From NCBI RefSeq assembly GCF_031191205.1, contig NZ_CP133470.1, positions 193,501 to 257,500 on the forward strand: a stretch of DNA of 64,000 nt, given 5' to 3'. Below are positions 17,311 to 26,680 of this stretch, in pieces (the stretch's first letter is position 1; each line of letters starts with the position of its first letter). The stretch comes from Haemophilus parainfluenzae ATCC 33392. GTDB taxonomy: Bacteria > Pseudomonadota > Gammaproteobacteria > Enterobacterales > Pasteurellaceae. The position numbers and the translations under genes are program-made. The notes beneath the pieces were generated by a model, which ran no database searches, was not told where the DNA came from, and was given only the letters and a program-made list of their open reading frames with translations.

Positions 17311-19908
17311 ATGATCAAAATTAACTTAGCCGCGACATTAGGTGCATTAAATGACGTTTCTAAATTAATGTTAGAAGAATCTGCCGCTTATGCAATTAGT
17401 TGTGGTGAATCGGAAGTGCTTCCAGCCCATTTATTACTCAAATCATTGGAAAATCCATTCTCAGACGTTCGCTTTATTTTAAATAAACTTAACATTTCTC
17501 ACGAAGAATTGACCGCACTTTTACTCAGCAAAACGCAAACATCTCACACCAATATTGACTCTGTACCAAGCTTCTCGCCATTATTGATTGAAATGTTGCA
17601 AGAAGCATGGTTACTCGGATCACTTGAATTTGAACAAACACAAATTCGCAGTGCAAGCATTTTCTTAGCATTGGTATTGAATGCATCGCGCTATTTGCCA
17701 ACTGCTGTTGCGAGCTACTTAAATCAAATTAACAAAGAAACATTACGCCAATCTTTACTGGTATTCGCTAAAGGCTCTGCTGAATCACAAACCACACAAG
17801 AAAATACTGCTACACCTTCAGCCGTACATACAGACCAATCTGATTTAGCACGTTTTGCTGAAAATTTAACCGCCAAAGCCTCTGCAGGTAATATTGATCC
17901 CGTTCTCGCTCGTGACAAAGAAATTGATCTCATGATCGATATTCTTTCACGCAGAAGAAAAAACAATCCGATTGTAGTGGGTGATGCGGGTGTCGGTAAA
18001 AGTGCATTAATTGAAGGATTAGCATTACGCATCGTCAATAAACAAGTTCCTCCACATTTACAAAATGTTGAACTTTGGAGCCTAGATCTTGCCGCTTTAC
18101 AATCTGGCGCATCAATCAAAGGGGAATTTGAAAAACGCTTAAAATCGGTGATTGATTTTGTAAAAAATAGCACAACGCCAATTGTTCTTTTTATTGATGA
18201 AGCCCATACACTTATTGGTGCGGGTGGCAGCGAAGGTGGCAACGATGCAGCCAACCTTTTAAAACCGGCTCTTGCTCGAGGTGAGCTTCGCACAATTGCA
18301 GCCACGACTTGGTCTGAATATAAAAAATATGTAGAACGCGACCCTGCGCTATCCCGTCGCTTCCAATTAGTGAAAGTGGACGAACCATCTATTGAAGAAA
18401 GTATTGTTATTCTACGTGGTTTAAAACCACTCTACGAAAAAGCGCATGGTGTTTATATCACAGGTGAAGCACTTGAAACAGTAACAAAGTTATCTGCGCG
18501 TTATATTGCGGCGAAAAAGCTACCGGATAAAGCCATCGATATTTTAGACACGGCTTGCGCTCGCGTTTCTACAGCAAAAGACACACCACCAAAACGCTTA
18601 AGCTACTTAGATAATAAGATCCATGAAATCAATGTTGCCATTGCTGAATTTGATCGTGATTATCAGCTAGGTGAAACAGTTGATAGTACAGTGAAAACAA
18701 AACTAGAAAATCAACTCACTGAATTAGCCGAAGAAAAAAATGTGCTTTCTTCTCGATTTGAATCTCAAAAAGCATTAGTGGAAGAAATTTTATCCTTACG
18801 GACCAAGCTCTCCGATTCTGAAACAGAATATACCGAAGAAGAACGTCAAGAATTGATCGCACAATTACAAGCGAAAAAAGCAGAATATGAAGCAATCAAA
18901 CCTGAAGAATGTTTAATTCATGCTGAAGTGGGAAGCAAACAAATTACTGCGGTAATTGCTGATTTGACAGGTATTCCTGTAAATAGCATGACAGGTGATG
19001 AACTTACAAAACTCACTGAGCTTCCTGATATTCTTAACGACAACATTAAAGGTCAATCTCAAGCCATTGAGCAAATTCACAAAAACTTGCTTACTGCTAT
19101 GGCGGATTTACGCCGTGCCGGCACACCATTGGGCGCATTATTACTTGTTGGACCAAGTGGTGTGGGTAAAACTGAAACAGCAATTCAAATTGCCGAACAT
19201 ATCTTTGGTGGCAAACAATTCCTGACTACCATTAATATGTCTGAATACCAAGAAAAACATACTGTTTCACGTTTAATTGGTTCGCCTCCAGGTTATGTGG
19301 GCTATGGTGAAGGTGGTTTACTAACTGAAGCTATTCGCCAAAAACCTTATTCTATCGTGCTATTAGATGAAGTAGAAAAAGCCCATCCAGATGTGCTTAA
19401 CTTGTTCTATCAAGCTTTTGATAAAGGCGAACTTGCAGATGGGGAAGGGCGTTTAATTGACTGTAAAAATATTCTCTTTATGCTCACCTCAAACTGTGGT
19501 TTTGATGCTGCAAATGATCAGTTTGCCGTGAAAAGTGATGAAGAGTTGCGTCGTTCGCTTCTTACATTCTTCAAACCGGCGTTACTGGCTCGCATGCAAA
19601 TTGTGCAATATCACTATTTAACCACCGATGTAATGCAGCGCATTGTGAAAGCCAAATTGGCGAAATTAGAGAAATTAATCGCTGAGCGTTATAAAGCGAC
19701 CGTTACTATCGCAGAAAACATTCTTAAACACATTGAACAACAATGTGAAGCTGATACAAATGGTGCACGTTTGGTCGATGCGATTCTTGAAGGGCAACTT
19801 TTACCACCACTTTCCTTAGCTTTGCTTCAACGCATCGCTCGTGGTGAGAAAATGTCAAATATCACAATCAATTTTGAAGAGGGTGAATACCAAGTTGATA
19901 TTGCGTAA
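17311..19908 (+). CDS. clpV: ClpV/TssH, AAA+ ATPase that disassembles the contracted sheath
   Basis: An 865-residue Clp-family protein with two ATPase modules. The N-terminal domain (about 1-160) is the ClpV type that binds the sheath protein TssC. The first Walker A is GDAGVGKS (about residues 224-231) with Walker B LFIDEAHTLIG. A coiled-coil middle domain spans about 410-520. The second Walker A is GPSGVGKT (about 614-621), followed by the Clp signature region SEYQEKHTVSRLIGSPPGYV. It acts in the cytosol, recycling TssB/TssC after firing. Length fits the family. It is separated from the tssB-M operon and is transcribed alone or with the downstream adaptor genes past a weak terminator. Confidence 0.96.
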   Translation: MIKINLAATLGALNDVSKLMLEESAAYAISCGESEVLPAHLLLKSLENPFSDVRFILNKLNISHEELTALLLSKTQTSHTNIDSVPSFSPLLIEMLQEAWLLGSLEFEQTQIRSASIFLALVLNASRYLPTAVASYLNQINKETLRQSLLVFAKGSAESQTTQENTATPSAVHTDQSDLARFAENLTAKASAGNIDPVLARDKEIDLMIDILSRRRKNNPIVVGDAGVGKSALIEGLALRIVNKQVPPHLQNVELWSLDLAALQSGASIKGEFEKRLKSVIDFVKNSTTPIVLFIDEAHTLIGAGGSEGGNDAANLLKPALARGELRTIAATTWSEYKKYVERDPALSRRFQLVKVDEPSIEESIVILRGLKPLYEKAHGVYITGEALETVTKLSARYIAAKKLPDKAIDILDTACARVSTAKDTPPKRLSYLDNKIHEINVAIAEFDRDYQLGETVDSTVKTKLENQLTELAEEKNVLSSRFESQKALVEEILSLRTKLSDSETEYTEEERQELIAQLQAKKAEYEAIKPEECLIHAEVGSKQITAVIADLTGIPVNSMTGDELTKLTELPDILNDNIKGQSQAIEQIHKNLLTAMADLRRAGTPLGALLLVGPSGVGKTETAIQIAEHIFGGKQFLTTINMSEYQEKHTVSRLIGSPPGYVGYGEGGLLTEAIRQKPYSIVLLDEVEKAHPDVLNLFYQAFDKGELADGEGRLIDCKNILFMLTSNCGFDAANDQFAVKSDEELRRSLLTFFKPALLARMQIVQYHYLTTDVMQRIVKAKLAKLEKLIAERYKATVTIAENILKHIEQQCEADTNGARLVDAILEGQLLPPLSLALLQRIARGEKMSNITINFEEGEYQVDIA

Positions 19909-19935
19909 TTCATGATGAAAAACATCTAAGAACTT

Positions 19936-19970
19936 GACCGCACTTTGACTTTCATTCACAAAGTGCGGTC
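19936..19970 (+). terminator. 12-bp inverted uptake-signal hairpin after clpV
   Basis: GACCGCACTTTG and CAAAGTGCGGTC form a perfect 12-bp stem over an 11-nt loop, 27 nt after the clpV stop, followed by ATCTTTT. The T run is short, so termination may be partial and read-through into the adaptor gene possible. Confidence 0.7.
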
Positions 19971-20001
19971 ATCTTTTAGGTTAATTTTTTGAGATTTATT
20001 T

Positions 20002-21381
20002 ATGGAAAAATCCCTTTGGCTTGCTACTGCTTATATACAAAAAGCCGAACAATTAGACCAATTTGTTGCATTAGCCACTTTTGCTACAACTGCTGAGGAA
20101 TTTGAACAACGTGCACGGGTTCACTTTGCACAAAAAGCCCACTTTCGCTTTCAACTTGCACCTATTCCCGCTCACGTATTCTTTCAACGTCATGGACGAA
20201 CCTATTTACTACATCAGGCATCAACACTCAGAGAAGATGAAATACGCGTAATTCCTTTAAGTGATGAAATGCCACAGCCTGCTATTGAAGAAAATATTGA
20301 ATATCTACACTGCCACAAGATCGATAATGTCGAGCCACTCGATGCGCAATTTGACCGAATGCCGGCTCTTTTTGCACCCGAGGACATCGCACTGTTATTA
20401 TGGCCTGACTTTCCTATTCCACCTAATCAATTAGATTTTGAAAAGAGAAATGAATCGGCGCACACTCGCAATTCAGCGCCTCAAATCGATAAAAATATGC
20501 AGCAACGCCATCTTGAACACTACACGAATAATAGCGATACATCACCTACACTCAAAGTCTATTTCGTTTTAGATGCCAAAAAAATACCTTTTTTGAATAC
20601 GCTCTCCTTAAAAGGCAAAATGAAAAGCTTATTTCAAGGGAAATTTGGTGAAGATACTGAAAAAGTTGCACCCTATTTAATTGAAGTAATTCGTGATGAA
20701 AACCATATTCATACCGGTGAAATGATGGGATTATTCAGCTTAAAATCAGCACAACATCATTTTAACTGGGAAGATAACCTCGGTATTTTTATCCATTCCT
20801 ACGCTGATTTTGAAACGGTCTATCAACATCTACGTAAATTTCCTATGCTACAGGATGAACGTGGAAAATGGTTTTTCTTCCGTTTTTACGATCCCAAAGT
20901 CTTACATGACTATCTAGCAATAATTGCCAAACGCCCAGCCAAACTAAATAAGTTTTTTGGTTATGATAACAACATTATTTATGCCTTTGGCTTAGGGCTA
21001 GGAAGCCGTTTCTATTACTACACCTTAAAAACCTTGCCCGAAGAAACGCTTCCATCTCCAATCGTGATGACTGATTGGGAAATAGACGGATTTAAAACGC
21101 ATAAGTGGTTAGAAACCAAGGAATATTTAATGGAATATACTCTACAGGAATATCCGCAACTTTACTCGGAGGAAAATAAACATGAATTATGCCAAAACTT
21201 GGAAGAAGGCTATAAAAAAGGTTACACTTACGAAATTTCAATATTGCAGTATGCTTTAGCCAAACAAAGTGCGGTCAAAAATGGAATAGATTTTATTGCA
21301 TTAGAAGAACAAGTTACAAAAAACAATACCGCACCACTAGAACGAGCTATCAAATTGTGTTCATTGTTAAATATAGAATAA
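20002..21381 (+). CDS. DUF4123-type effector adaptor (VasW/Tap-like), module 1
   Basis: A 459-residue cytosolic protein. The N-terminal half has the layout of DUF4123 chaperones (SLWLATAYIQ at the start, FQRHGRTYLLHQAS near residue 70), then a central FFRFYDPKVLHDYL segment that is the family's most recognisable stretch. DUF4123 proteins load one effector onto VgrG and are usually encoded next to it. Here the VasX-like effector follows 18 nt downstream, the order of vasW-vasX in Vibrio cholerae. It shares its architecture and many segments with the adaptors at 26681-28054 and 51540-52877. An uptake signal (21267-21275) lies inside the coding region and encodes QSAVK, as in the module 2 copy. 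Confidence 0.85.
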   Translation: MEKSLWLATAYIQKAEQLDQFVALATFATTAEEFEQRARVHFAQKAHFRFQLAPIPAHVFFQRHGRTYLLHQASTLREDEIRVIPLSDEMPQPAIEENIEYLHCHKIDNVEPLDAQFDRMPALFAPEDIALLLWPDFPIPPNQLDFEKRNESAHTRNSAPQIDKNMQQRHLEHYTNNSDTSPTLKVYFVLDAKKIPFLNTLSLKGKMKSLFQGKFGEDTEKVAPYLIEVIRDENHIHTGEMMGLFSLKSAQHHFNWEDNLGIFIHSYADFETVYQHLRKFPMLQDERGKWFFFRFYDPKVLHDYLAIIAKRPAKLNKFFGYDNNIIYAFGLGLGSRFYYYTLKTLPEETLPSPIVMTDWEIDGFKTHKWLETKEYLMEYTLQEYPQLYSEENKHELCQNLEEGYKKGYTYEISILQYALAKQSAVKNGIDFIALEEQVTKNNTAPLERAIKLCSLLNIE

Positions 21382-21399
21382 AAATTAGAGTACTCAACC

Positions 21400-24396
21400 A
21401 TGTCTGAAAACAAACAGCTCAAGAAACCGGCAGCAACAGAGGCTGACGGAGTCATTGCCCCATGCCAAGAAGGCATTCGGGTTTATCCAACAAGATTCGC
21501 CCTGACCGATAAGGCGTTTGAAAACATAAAAAGTAAAGGGGAAATGCCACCACTTCCGAAGAATGCATCTGGCGATGAGAATTATGATGTGCGCCGTTTA
21601 CGTGATGGTTATGTGTATATTTTAGCGGTGAATGCCGAAGTTAAAGGATGTTTTGAAATTAGCGCAGAAGCGGCCAATGGTCAGGCTTGGTATATTTACC
21701 GCTATCGTTCAAAAGATGTGGATTTTAACCAAGGAAACCAAGCGTTCGGAATAAACTACTCCTTTAGTCTATTTAATGATTACGAAGCCGGTTATACAAA
21801 CAAAGTCATTTTACCAACGCCTTATATTGAGCTTAATAAAGCCATTGAAAGTGCATATATGATGTTTACCGATGTAAACCTACCCATGAATTTGCTAAGA
21901 AAAATCGAAACCGATCCCTTAGTGAGAAATCATTGGATGCGCAATGTTCAGCTAAAAAATCCGCAAGGCAACTCAATTAATATGGCCACCTTGCAGCAAA
22001 CGGTTAAAGACTTTTCGCCACAAACCAAAATGATGACTGACCAAGCGTTAACCTCAAATGCCTATCGCTTTACCCCGATAGGTAAACCAACGGGCTGGGA
22101 AGAGATAAAAGATCAACTCATGCATAGCCAAAAAGGTGTGATTGTAGCTTTAGAAGACCCTGTAGGAACAACAAGAGATTTGTCAGGATATCATTTATAT
22201 CTAACGGCAGAGCGAGATAACGTATTGGCGAAATATGAATATGCAATCTCGACCGCAAGAATTCTTGATGCTCACGCACTACATAAATATAAAGAAGAGG
22301 TCAAATCTGCTCGGGATAGCCTTGAAATGGCGAATGCAGAATTGCGCGACCAGGGTTTACGGACCATTGAACCGGCCCCCATCAAATTCTCCCAACTATA
22401 TCAAAAGGTCTTTTCTGATTATATTAACTCGGAGCATTTAAAAGCTAATGGCGATGCCGATGTACTGAATGTGTTAAAAGCGGAATTACAATTGGAAGAT
22501 GATCTGCCGGGAGTAAATGCCATTAATAAAATGGCCTATATCCCAACTCGTTTTGGTACATTCTTTAAGAATGTTGCAAATGCTCATAGCGCTTTTATTG
22601 CAACGCACAGCAATAAACTCAGTGCGCTATATGATTTGTATGACAGTAATCCAGAAGACATTGAGGCGGCAAGTGCATGGTGCTGTTATATGCATGGTTT
22701 TCTGCATGGATTGGATATTTCACCTTACGGACGTAACGCCTTAATTGCTGCCTTACCGATTGAAGATGCGGACGCATATAAAGCTCCACCTTATGCACAG
22801 CAAGCTACGCCGGCGGTGGAGTCTCTGAAAAAATTCTTTGCTGACTTCACTAAAGCCTTAGGCGCGCTTGAAAAAGTCGCGAAGACAGGCTATCTCAACA
22901 TGGCAACCTACGATTTGGTGATTGAACTGGTGATTGATAAAATCTATGTACGCTATGCCAATAGTAGCCATAGGGGTTATGTTGGAAAACCGTTTAGTGT
23001 GCCACAAACCATTCAGTCAACATATCAAGCCAAATTAAACACTAAAGAGATTGAGAAGGTCCTACCGACACATCGAAGTCAAGCTGCTGTACCTAAGCAT
23101 GTAAAAAGGCTACAAGAGAACATTCGCTCGCTGAAAGTAGAGTATGCACCAAGACAATATGGCTTATTTCAAATCACGGAAGGATTGGCAGGATTAAATA
23201 AAGCCTTGAGTGCTTCCGTTGTGTTGGGCTTTTTTGTACAAAACAAAGCGGAAACAGAATTAGGAAAACTAGGTAATGATCCGTTTTTAGCCTCTATGCA
23301 AGTGATTGCCGGCATGTATGCACCGAAAGGCGGTTTAGAGCAACACACTTCCCGAGCATTAACAGAGCTTGAACAGTTAACCTCGCGCAAGAATCTGCAA
23401 CAAAGCAAATGGATAAGTTATTTTGAACAAAAAGGTGCCGGTTCGGCACTGGCCCGTATTCGAAATGCGATTATCAACGTCAATACGGGATTGGCCGGGG
23501 TCGGTGCGATGTTTGAATATTTTAACTGGGTGGAGGCCGATTATAAAAGCGATGAAGTGGGCAAAACCGCAGCCTTATTAAGCATGGGAGGCGGATTAGC
23601 CATTGAAGGCGCAATCGGCTCATTAGGTATGTTGGCAGGTTCATCCTTGTCTGCCGGCACACTGACATTACTCACCGGCCTATCCTATGCGACCCTAGGT
23701 ATTGGGATTGTGCTGATTACCATTGCAATTATTTATAACTATTTTGCCCCGGAAGATATTGAATTGTGGGCTGCAAATGGTTTTTGGGGTAAGAGTCCTA
23801 AGTATTGGGGTGAGCCTAATCAAGAAAAGGCTTATGAATGGACGGATAAGCGCTTATCATCATTTAAAACTGATATTTTTGATGCTAGTATTTTTCGTTA
23901 TAGTAATTCAGAAATTATGCCGAAAGATAAAGTAAGGTATTATCGCATAGAAATGCAACGTTACTTAAAATCTGTGGCAGAGCTAGTTGTCACCTTGGAT
24001 TCGGCTAATCCACGAAAAATACTGGTTAATTACCCTGGCATTTACACTGAGCGTGATGCCCAAGAAATAAAGATTAAGACAATGGTGGGATATAAAGATA
24101 ATAAAGGAAGTCTGTACTATCAAAGTAACGATGATCGATTTGAACTTTTACTCAATAAATTAGATGTCATTAAAAAATTAGAAATGGAAGGTGTTGCAAG
24201 TTTAACTATTCTCAATGAAAAATTACCTTACTTATATACAATTAATGGTAATCATGCTATGGGAATAGGGGAAATTTCTTATGATGAATTATCAAGCATT
24301 GAATTGAGTGTTAGCGTACCTAACTATCAAGGAAATAAATATTATAAGACATCAAAACGAACCAAACTAAGATTAAAAAATTCGAAGAAGGGATAG
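21400..24396 (+). CDS. VasX-like membrane-active T6SS effector, module 1
   Basis: A 998-residue protein with a VasX-type N-terminus: CQEGIRVYPTRFALTDKAF, then RRLRDGYVYIL, whose residues 67-75 fit the MIX consensus hRxGhhYhh. The body is soluble and helical. At about 726-785 lies a long hydrophobic stretch (GGLAIEGAIGSLGMLAG, LTLLTGLSYATLGIGIVLI) that could form a membrane hairpin, followed by the motif NGFWGKSPKYWG near residue 796, which all three VasX-like proteins of the window share. VasX of V. cholerae disrupts inner membranes from the periplasm. The gene lies between its adaptor and a two-TM protein, the expected immunity. Family call is fairly firm; pore formation is inferred. Confidence 0.82.
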   Translation: MSENKQLKKPAATEADGVIAPCQEGIRVYPTRFALTDKAFENIKSKGEMPPLPKNASGDENYDVRRLRDGYVYILAVNAEVKGCFEISAEAANGQAWYIYRYRSKDVDFNQGNQAFGINYSFSLFNDYEAGYTNKVILPTPYIELNKAIESAYMMFTDVNLPMNLLRKIETDPLVRNHWMRNVQLKNPQGNSINMATLQQTVKDFSPQTKMMTDQALTSNAYRFTPIGKPTGWEEIKDQLMHSQKGVIVALEDPVGTTRDLSGYHLYLTAERDNVLAKYEYAISTARILDAHALHKYKEEVKSARDSLEMANAELRDQGLRTIEPAPIKFSQLYQKVFSDYINSEHLKANGDADVLNVLKAELQLEDDLPGVNAINKMAYIPTRFGTFFKNVANAHSAFIATHSNKLSALYDLYDSNPEDIEAASAWCCYMHGFLHGLDISPYGRNALIAALPIEDADAYKAPPYAQQATPAVESLKKFFADFTKALGALEKVAKTGYLNMATYDLVIELVIDKIYVRYANSSHRGYVGKPFSVPQTIQSTYQAKLNTKEIEKVLPTHRSQAAVPKHVKRLQENIRSLKVEYAPRQYGLFQITEGLAGLNKALSASVVLGFFVQNKAETELGKLGNDPFLASMQVIAGMYAPKGGLEQHTSRALTELEQLTSRKNLQQSKWISYFEQKGAGSALARIRNAIINVNTGLAGVGAMFEYFNWVEADYKSDEVGKTAALLSMGGGLAIEGAIGSLGMLAGSSLSAGTLTLLTGLSYATLGIGIVLITIAIIYNYFAPEDIELWAANGFWGKSPKYWGEPNQEKAYEWTDKRLSSFKTDIFDASIFRYSNSEIMPKDKVRYYRIEMQRYLKSVAELVVTLDSANPRKILVNYPGIYTERDAQEIKIKTMVGYKDNKGSLYYQSNDDRFELLLNKLDVIKKLEMEGVASLTILNEKLPYLYTINGNHAMGIGEISYDELSSIELSVSVPNYQGNKYYKTSKRTKLRLKNSKKG

Positions 24397-24399
24397 AAT

Positions 24400-25428
24400 A
24401 TGCCAGAACAGCAAAGAGAAAAAGATTTGATTGATAAAATAAGTGAATTTTTTATTAATAAACATAAAGACATTGCCTATTCTATTCGTAAACGAGGCGA
24501 TGATGAGATCGAGATTCGAGATTCCATTTTTGATGGTTATGCTCGTGGATTTATTCGTTTTGTTTTAATTGGCATGACACTCATTAATGTATTTCATGGT
24601 TCATCTGGCATTCCATTTTATAGCCAATATCTCGAGGCAAAAAGTGATTATGAGTGGGCTTTTAATCCAGATAAACCAGCTAGGGAACAATATTTAAGAT
24701 ATAAAGAAACAGCGCAATTTCAATATGAAATGGATCAAAAAGAAGGATATTCATTTGTTTCACCACCAAAATCTTATGATGAATATAAAAAAGATATTCT
24801 CATTGGCTCTCCACTAAAAGACTTTGTTTTAGACATCATTATGATCCCCTTTGTGCTATTTGCTTTTTTCCTCCCTCGTCCACGTGGTTTTCGTGTCAAT
24901 CGCAAAAAACGGGTGATTTATTGGCAAACCATCTTTGGCAGTCATGCCATCGCCTTTGTGCCGGAACAAGGCGATCCGCTGGGCGGAATTAATTACAGCC
25001 GTTTCGGCTTGTATGCGTTTGGTGGTCATGAGCGTTTTTCATTGCAACTTTGGATTGACGATTACCTTTCCAAACGTCGTGTCACTGCACTTTTTGGAGT
25101 CTACCCCAGCCCAAGCTCAGAACATAACGCCCAAATCCTACGCGCTATTCGTGCCTATCTTACAGAAGACAATCCTGAGTTTTTAAAGTATGTAGGCAGG
25201 GATTTTAAAAACTTCGGCTTAAAATTTAACATTGCACTATGTAACGCTTTTGCATTACGTGTACCGTTTAGTCGCAAAAAAGCCGATCGCGCTATTGAAC
25301 AGGCGCTTGCCGAATGGAATAAGAAAACCCCGAATCAAAAACAAGGCTGGTTCAACGAACGCCGTGCGACACAGAAAATTATCAATGAACGCCATCTGCG
25401 AGAAGAATTAGATAACGAAGTAAAATAA
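24400..25428 (+). CDS. Two-TM inner-membrane immunity protein, module 1
   Basis: A 342-residue protein with two transmembrane segments (about 50-68 and 141-158) that leave a loop of about 70 residues, probably periplasmic. Conserved landmarks are AYSIRKRG, EIEIRDSIFDGYARGFI before the first helix, LPRPRGFRVNRKKRVIYW after the second and PEFLKYVGRD with LCNAFALRVPFSRKKAD near the end. It starts 4 nt after the VasX-like gene with GGG-AT-AGAAT spacing. Membrane immunity proteins are known for VasX (TsiV2), and this position and topology match. It may belong to the DUF6708-type proteins seen beside such effectors, but I am unsure of that family number. Confidence 0.72.
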   Translation: MPEQQREKDLIDKISEFFINKHKDIAYSIRKRGDDEIEIRDSIFDGYARGFIRFVLIGMTLINVFHGSSGIPFYSQYLEAKSDYEWAFNPDKPAREQYLRYKETAQFQYEMDQKEGYSFVSPPKSYDEYKKDILIGSPLKDFVLDIIMIPFVLFAFFLPRPRGFRVNRKKRVIYWQTIFGSHAIAFVPEQGDPLGGINYSRFGLYAFGGHERFSLQLWIDDYLSKRRVTALFGVYPSPSSEHNAQILRAIRAYLTEDNPEFLKYVGRDFKNFGLKFNIALCNAFALRVPFSRKKADRAIEQALAEWNKKTPNQKQGWFNERRATQKIINERHLREELDNEVK

Positions 25429-25442
25429 ACCAATTTAAAACG

Positions 25443-25501
25443 AAAGTGCGGTGGAAATTTTAGGTGTTTTTAAAAAACATCCTAAAAAATGACCGCACTT
25501 T
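25443..25501 (+). terminator. 60-bp hairpin with outer uptake signals, repeated behind each immunity gene
   Basis: AAAGTGCGGT and ACCGCACTTT form the outer stem, and TTTTAGG with CCTAAAA an inner one, ending in a T run. A near copy follows the immunity gene of module 2 (32143-32206) and a decayed copy follows the duplicated gene here (26559-26618), so the hairpin was duplicated together with the immunity genes. Confidence 0.75.
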
Positions 25502-25524
25502 TATTTGAGATGAATAAAGAAAAC

Positions 25525-26545
25525 ATGGCAGAACAACAAAACAAAGACTGGCTAGATAAACTCGGGGAGTTTTTCAGTAAGATTTTCATTAATCCAGATA
25601 AAGATATTGCCTACTCTATTCGTAAACGGGGTGAAGATGAAATTGAAATTCGGGATTCGATTTTTGATGGGTATGTTCGTGGATTTATTCGCTTTATTTT
25701 AGGTGGGATGATGCTTGTCAATATATTTAATGGCTTATCCATTATCCCATTTTATAGCCATTCAGATACAAAAAGAGATTATGAGTGGGCATTTCATAGA
25801 GATAAAATGCTTATGGAAGAATATAAATCCTATAAAGAAAGAAGAGAAGAAGGAAATAAATTTCGAGAGGAAAAATTAGAACTAACGCCATATGAAATAT
25901 ATACTGATGGACTAGGTCCTCAATCACCAATAAAAGACTTTATCTTAGACATCATTATGATCCCCTTTTTTGTCTTTGCCTTTTTCCTCCCCCGACCACG
26001 TGGTTTTCGTGTCAACCGCAAAAAACGGGTGATTTATTGGCAAACCATCTTCGGTAGTCATGCCATCGCCTTTGTGCCTGAACAAGGCGATCCGCTAGGC
26101 GGAATTAATTACAGCCGTTTCGGCTTGTATGCGTTTGGTGGTCACGAGCGTTTTTCATTGCAACTGTGGATTGACGATTACCTTTCCAAACGTCGTGTCA
26201 CTGCACTTTTTGGAGTCTACCCCAGCCCAAAGCTCAGAACATAACGCCCAAATCCTGCGTGCGATTCGTGCCTACCTTACGGAAGACAATCCTGAGTTTT
26301 TAAAGTATGTAGGCAGGGATTTTAAAAACTTCGGCTTAAAATTTAACATTGCGCTATGTAACGCTTTTGCACTGCGAGTGCCGTTTAGTCGCAAAAAAGC
26401 CGACCGCGCTATTGAACTGGCACTTGCCGAATGGAATAAGAAAACCCCAAACCAAAAACAAGGCTGGTTCAATGAACGCCGTGCAACACAGAAAATTATC
26501 AATGAACGCCATCTGCGAGAAGAATTAGATAACGAAGTAAAATAA
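25525..26545 (+). pseudogene. Duplicated two-TM immunity gene with a +1 frameshift
   Basis: A second copy of the preceding gene. The likely start is the ATG at 25525 (MAEQQNKDW); frames that begin earlier run through the terminator. The frame closes early at 26244 (VYPSPKLRT) because 26229-26231 has three A where the first copy has two. The rest of the protein continues in another frame to 26545, almost identical to the first copy. The truncated product keeps both membrane helices but loses about 100 C-terminal residues. The two copies agree closely at the start and from the second helix onward but differ in the loop between the helices. It is either a recent pseudogene or a sequencing error. 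Confidence 0.8.
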
Positions 26546-26558
26546 ACTAATTTAAAAC

Positions 26559-26618
26559 AAAGTGCGGTGGAAATTTTAGATATTTATTAAATAGTTAAAA
26601 AGTAACCACACTTTTTTT
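26559..26618 (+). repeat. Decayed copy of the immunity-gene hairpin
   Basis: Begins like the hairpin at 25443 (AAAGTGCGGTGGAAATTTTA), but the inner stem is lost and the far arm reads AACCACACTTT rather than ACCGCACTTT. It may still terminate weakly because of its T run. Confidence 0.55.
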
Positions 26619-26680
26619 GAACTTCTGGCTGGTTATTGCTATGATTCCGCAAAGTATTTTCATCAGTTAACAAAAAAATT

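Noticed and set aside
25489..25524. Start of the duplicated immunity gene at 25489
   Set aside because: That start falls in the far arm of the terminator hairpin; the ATG at 25525 aligns with the start of the sister gene.
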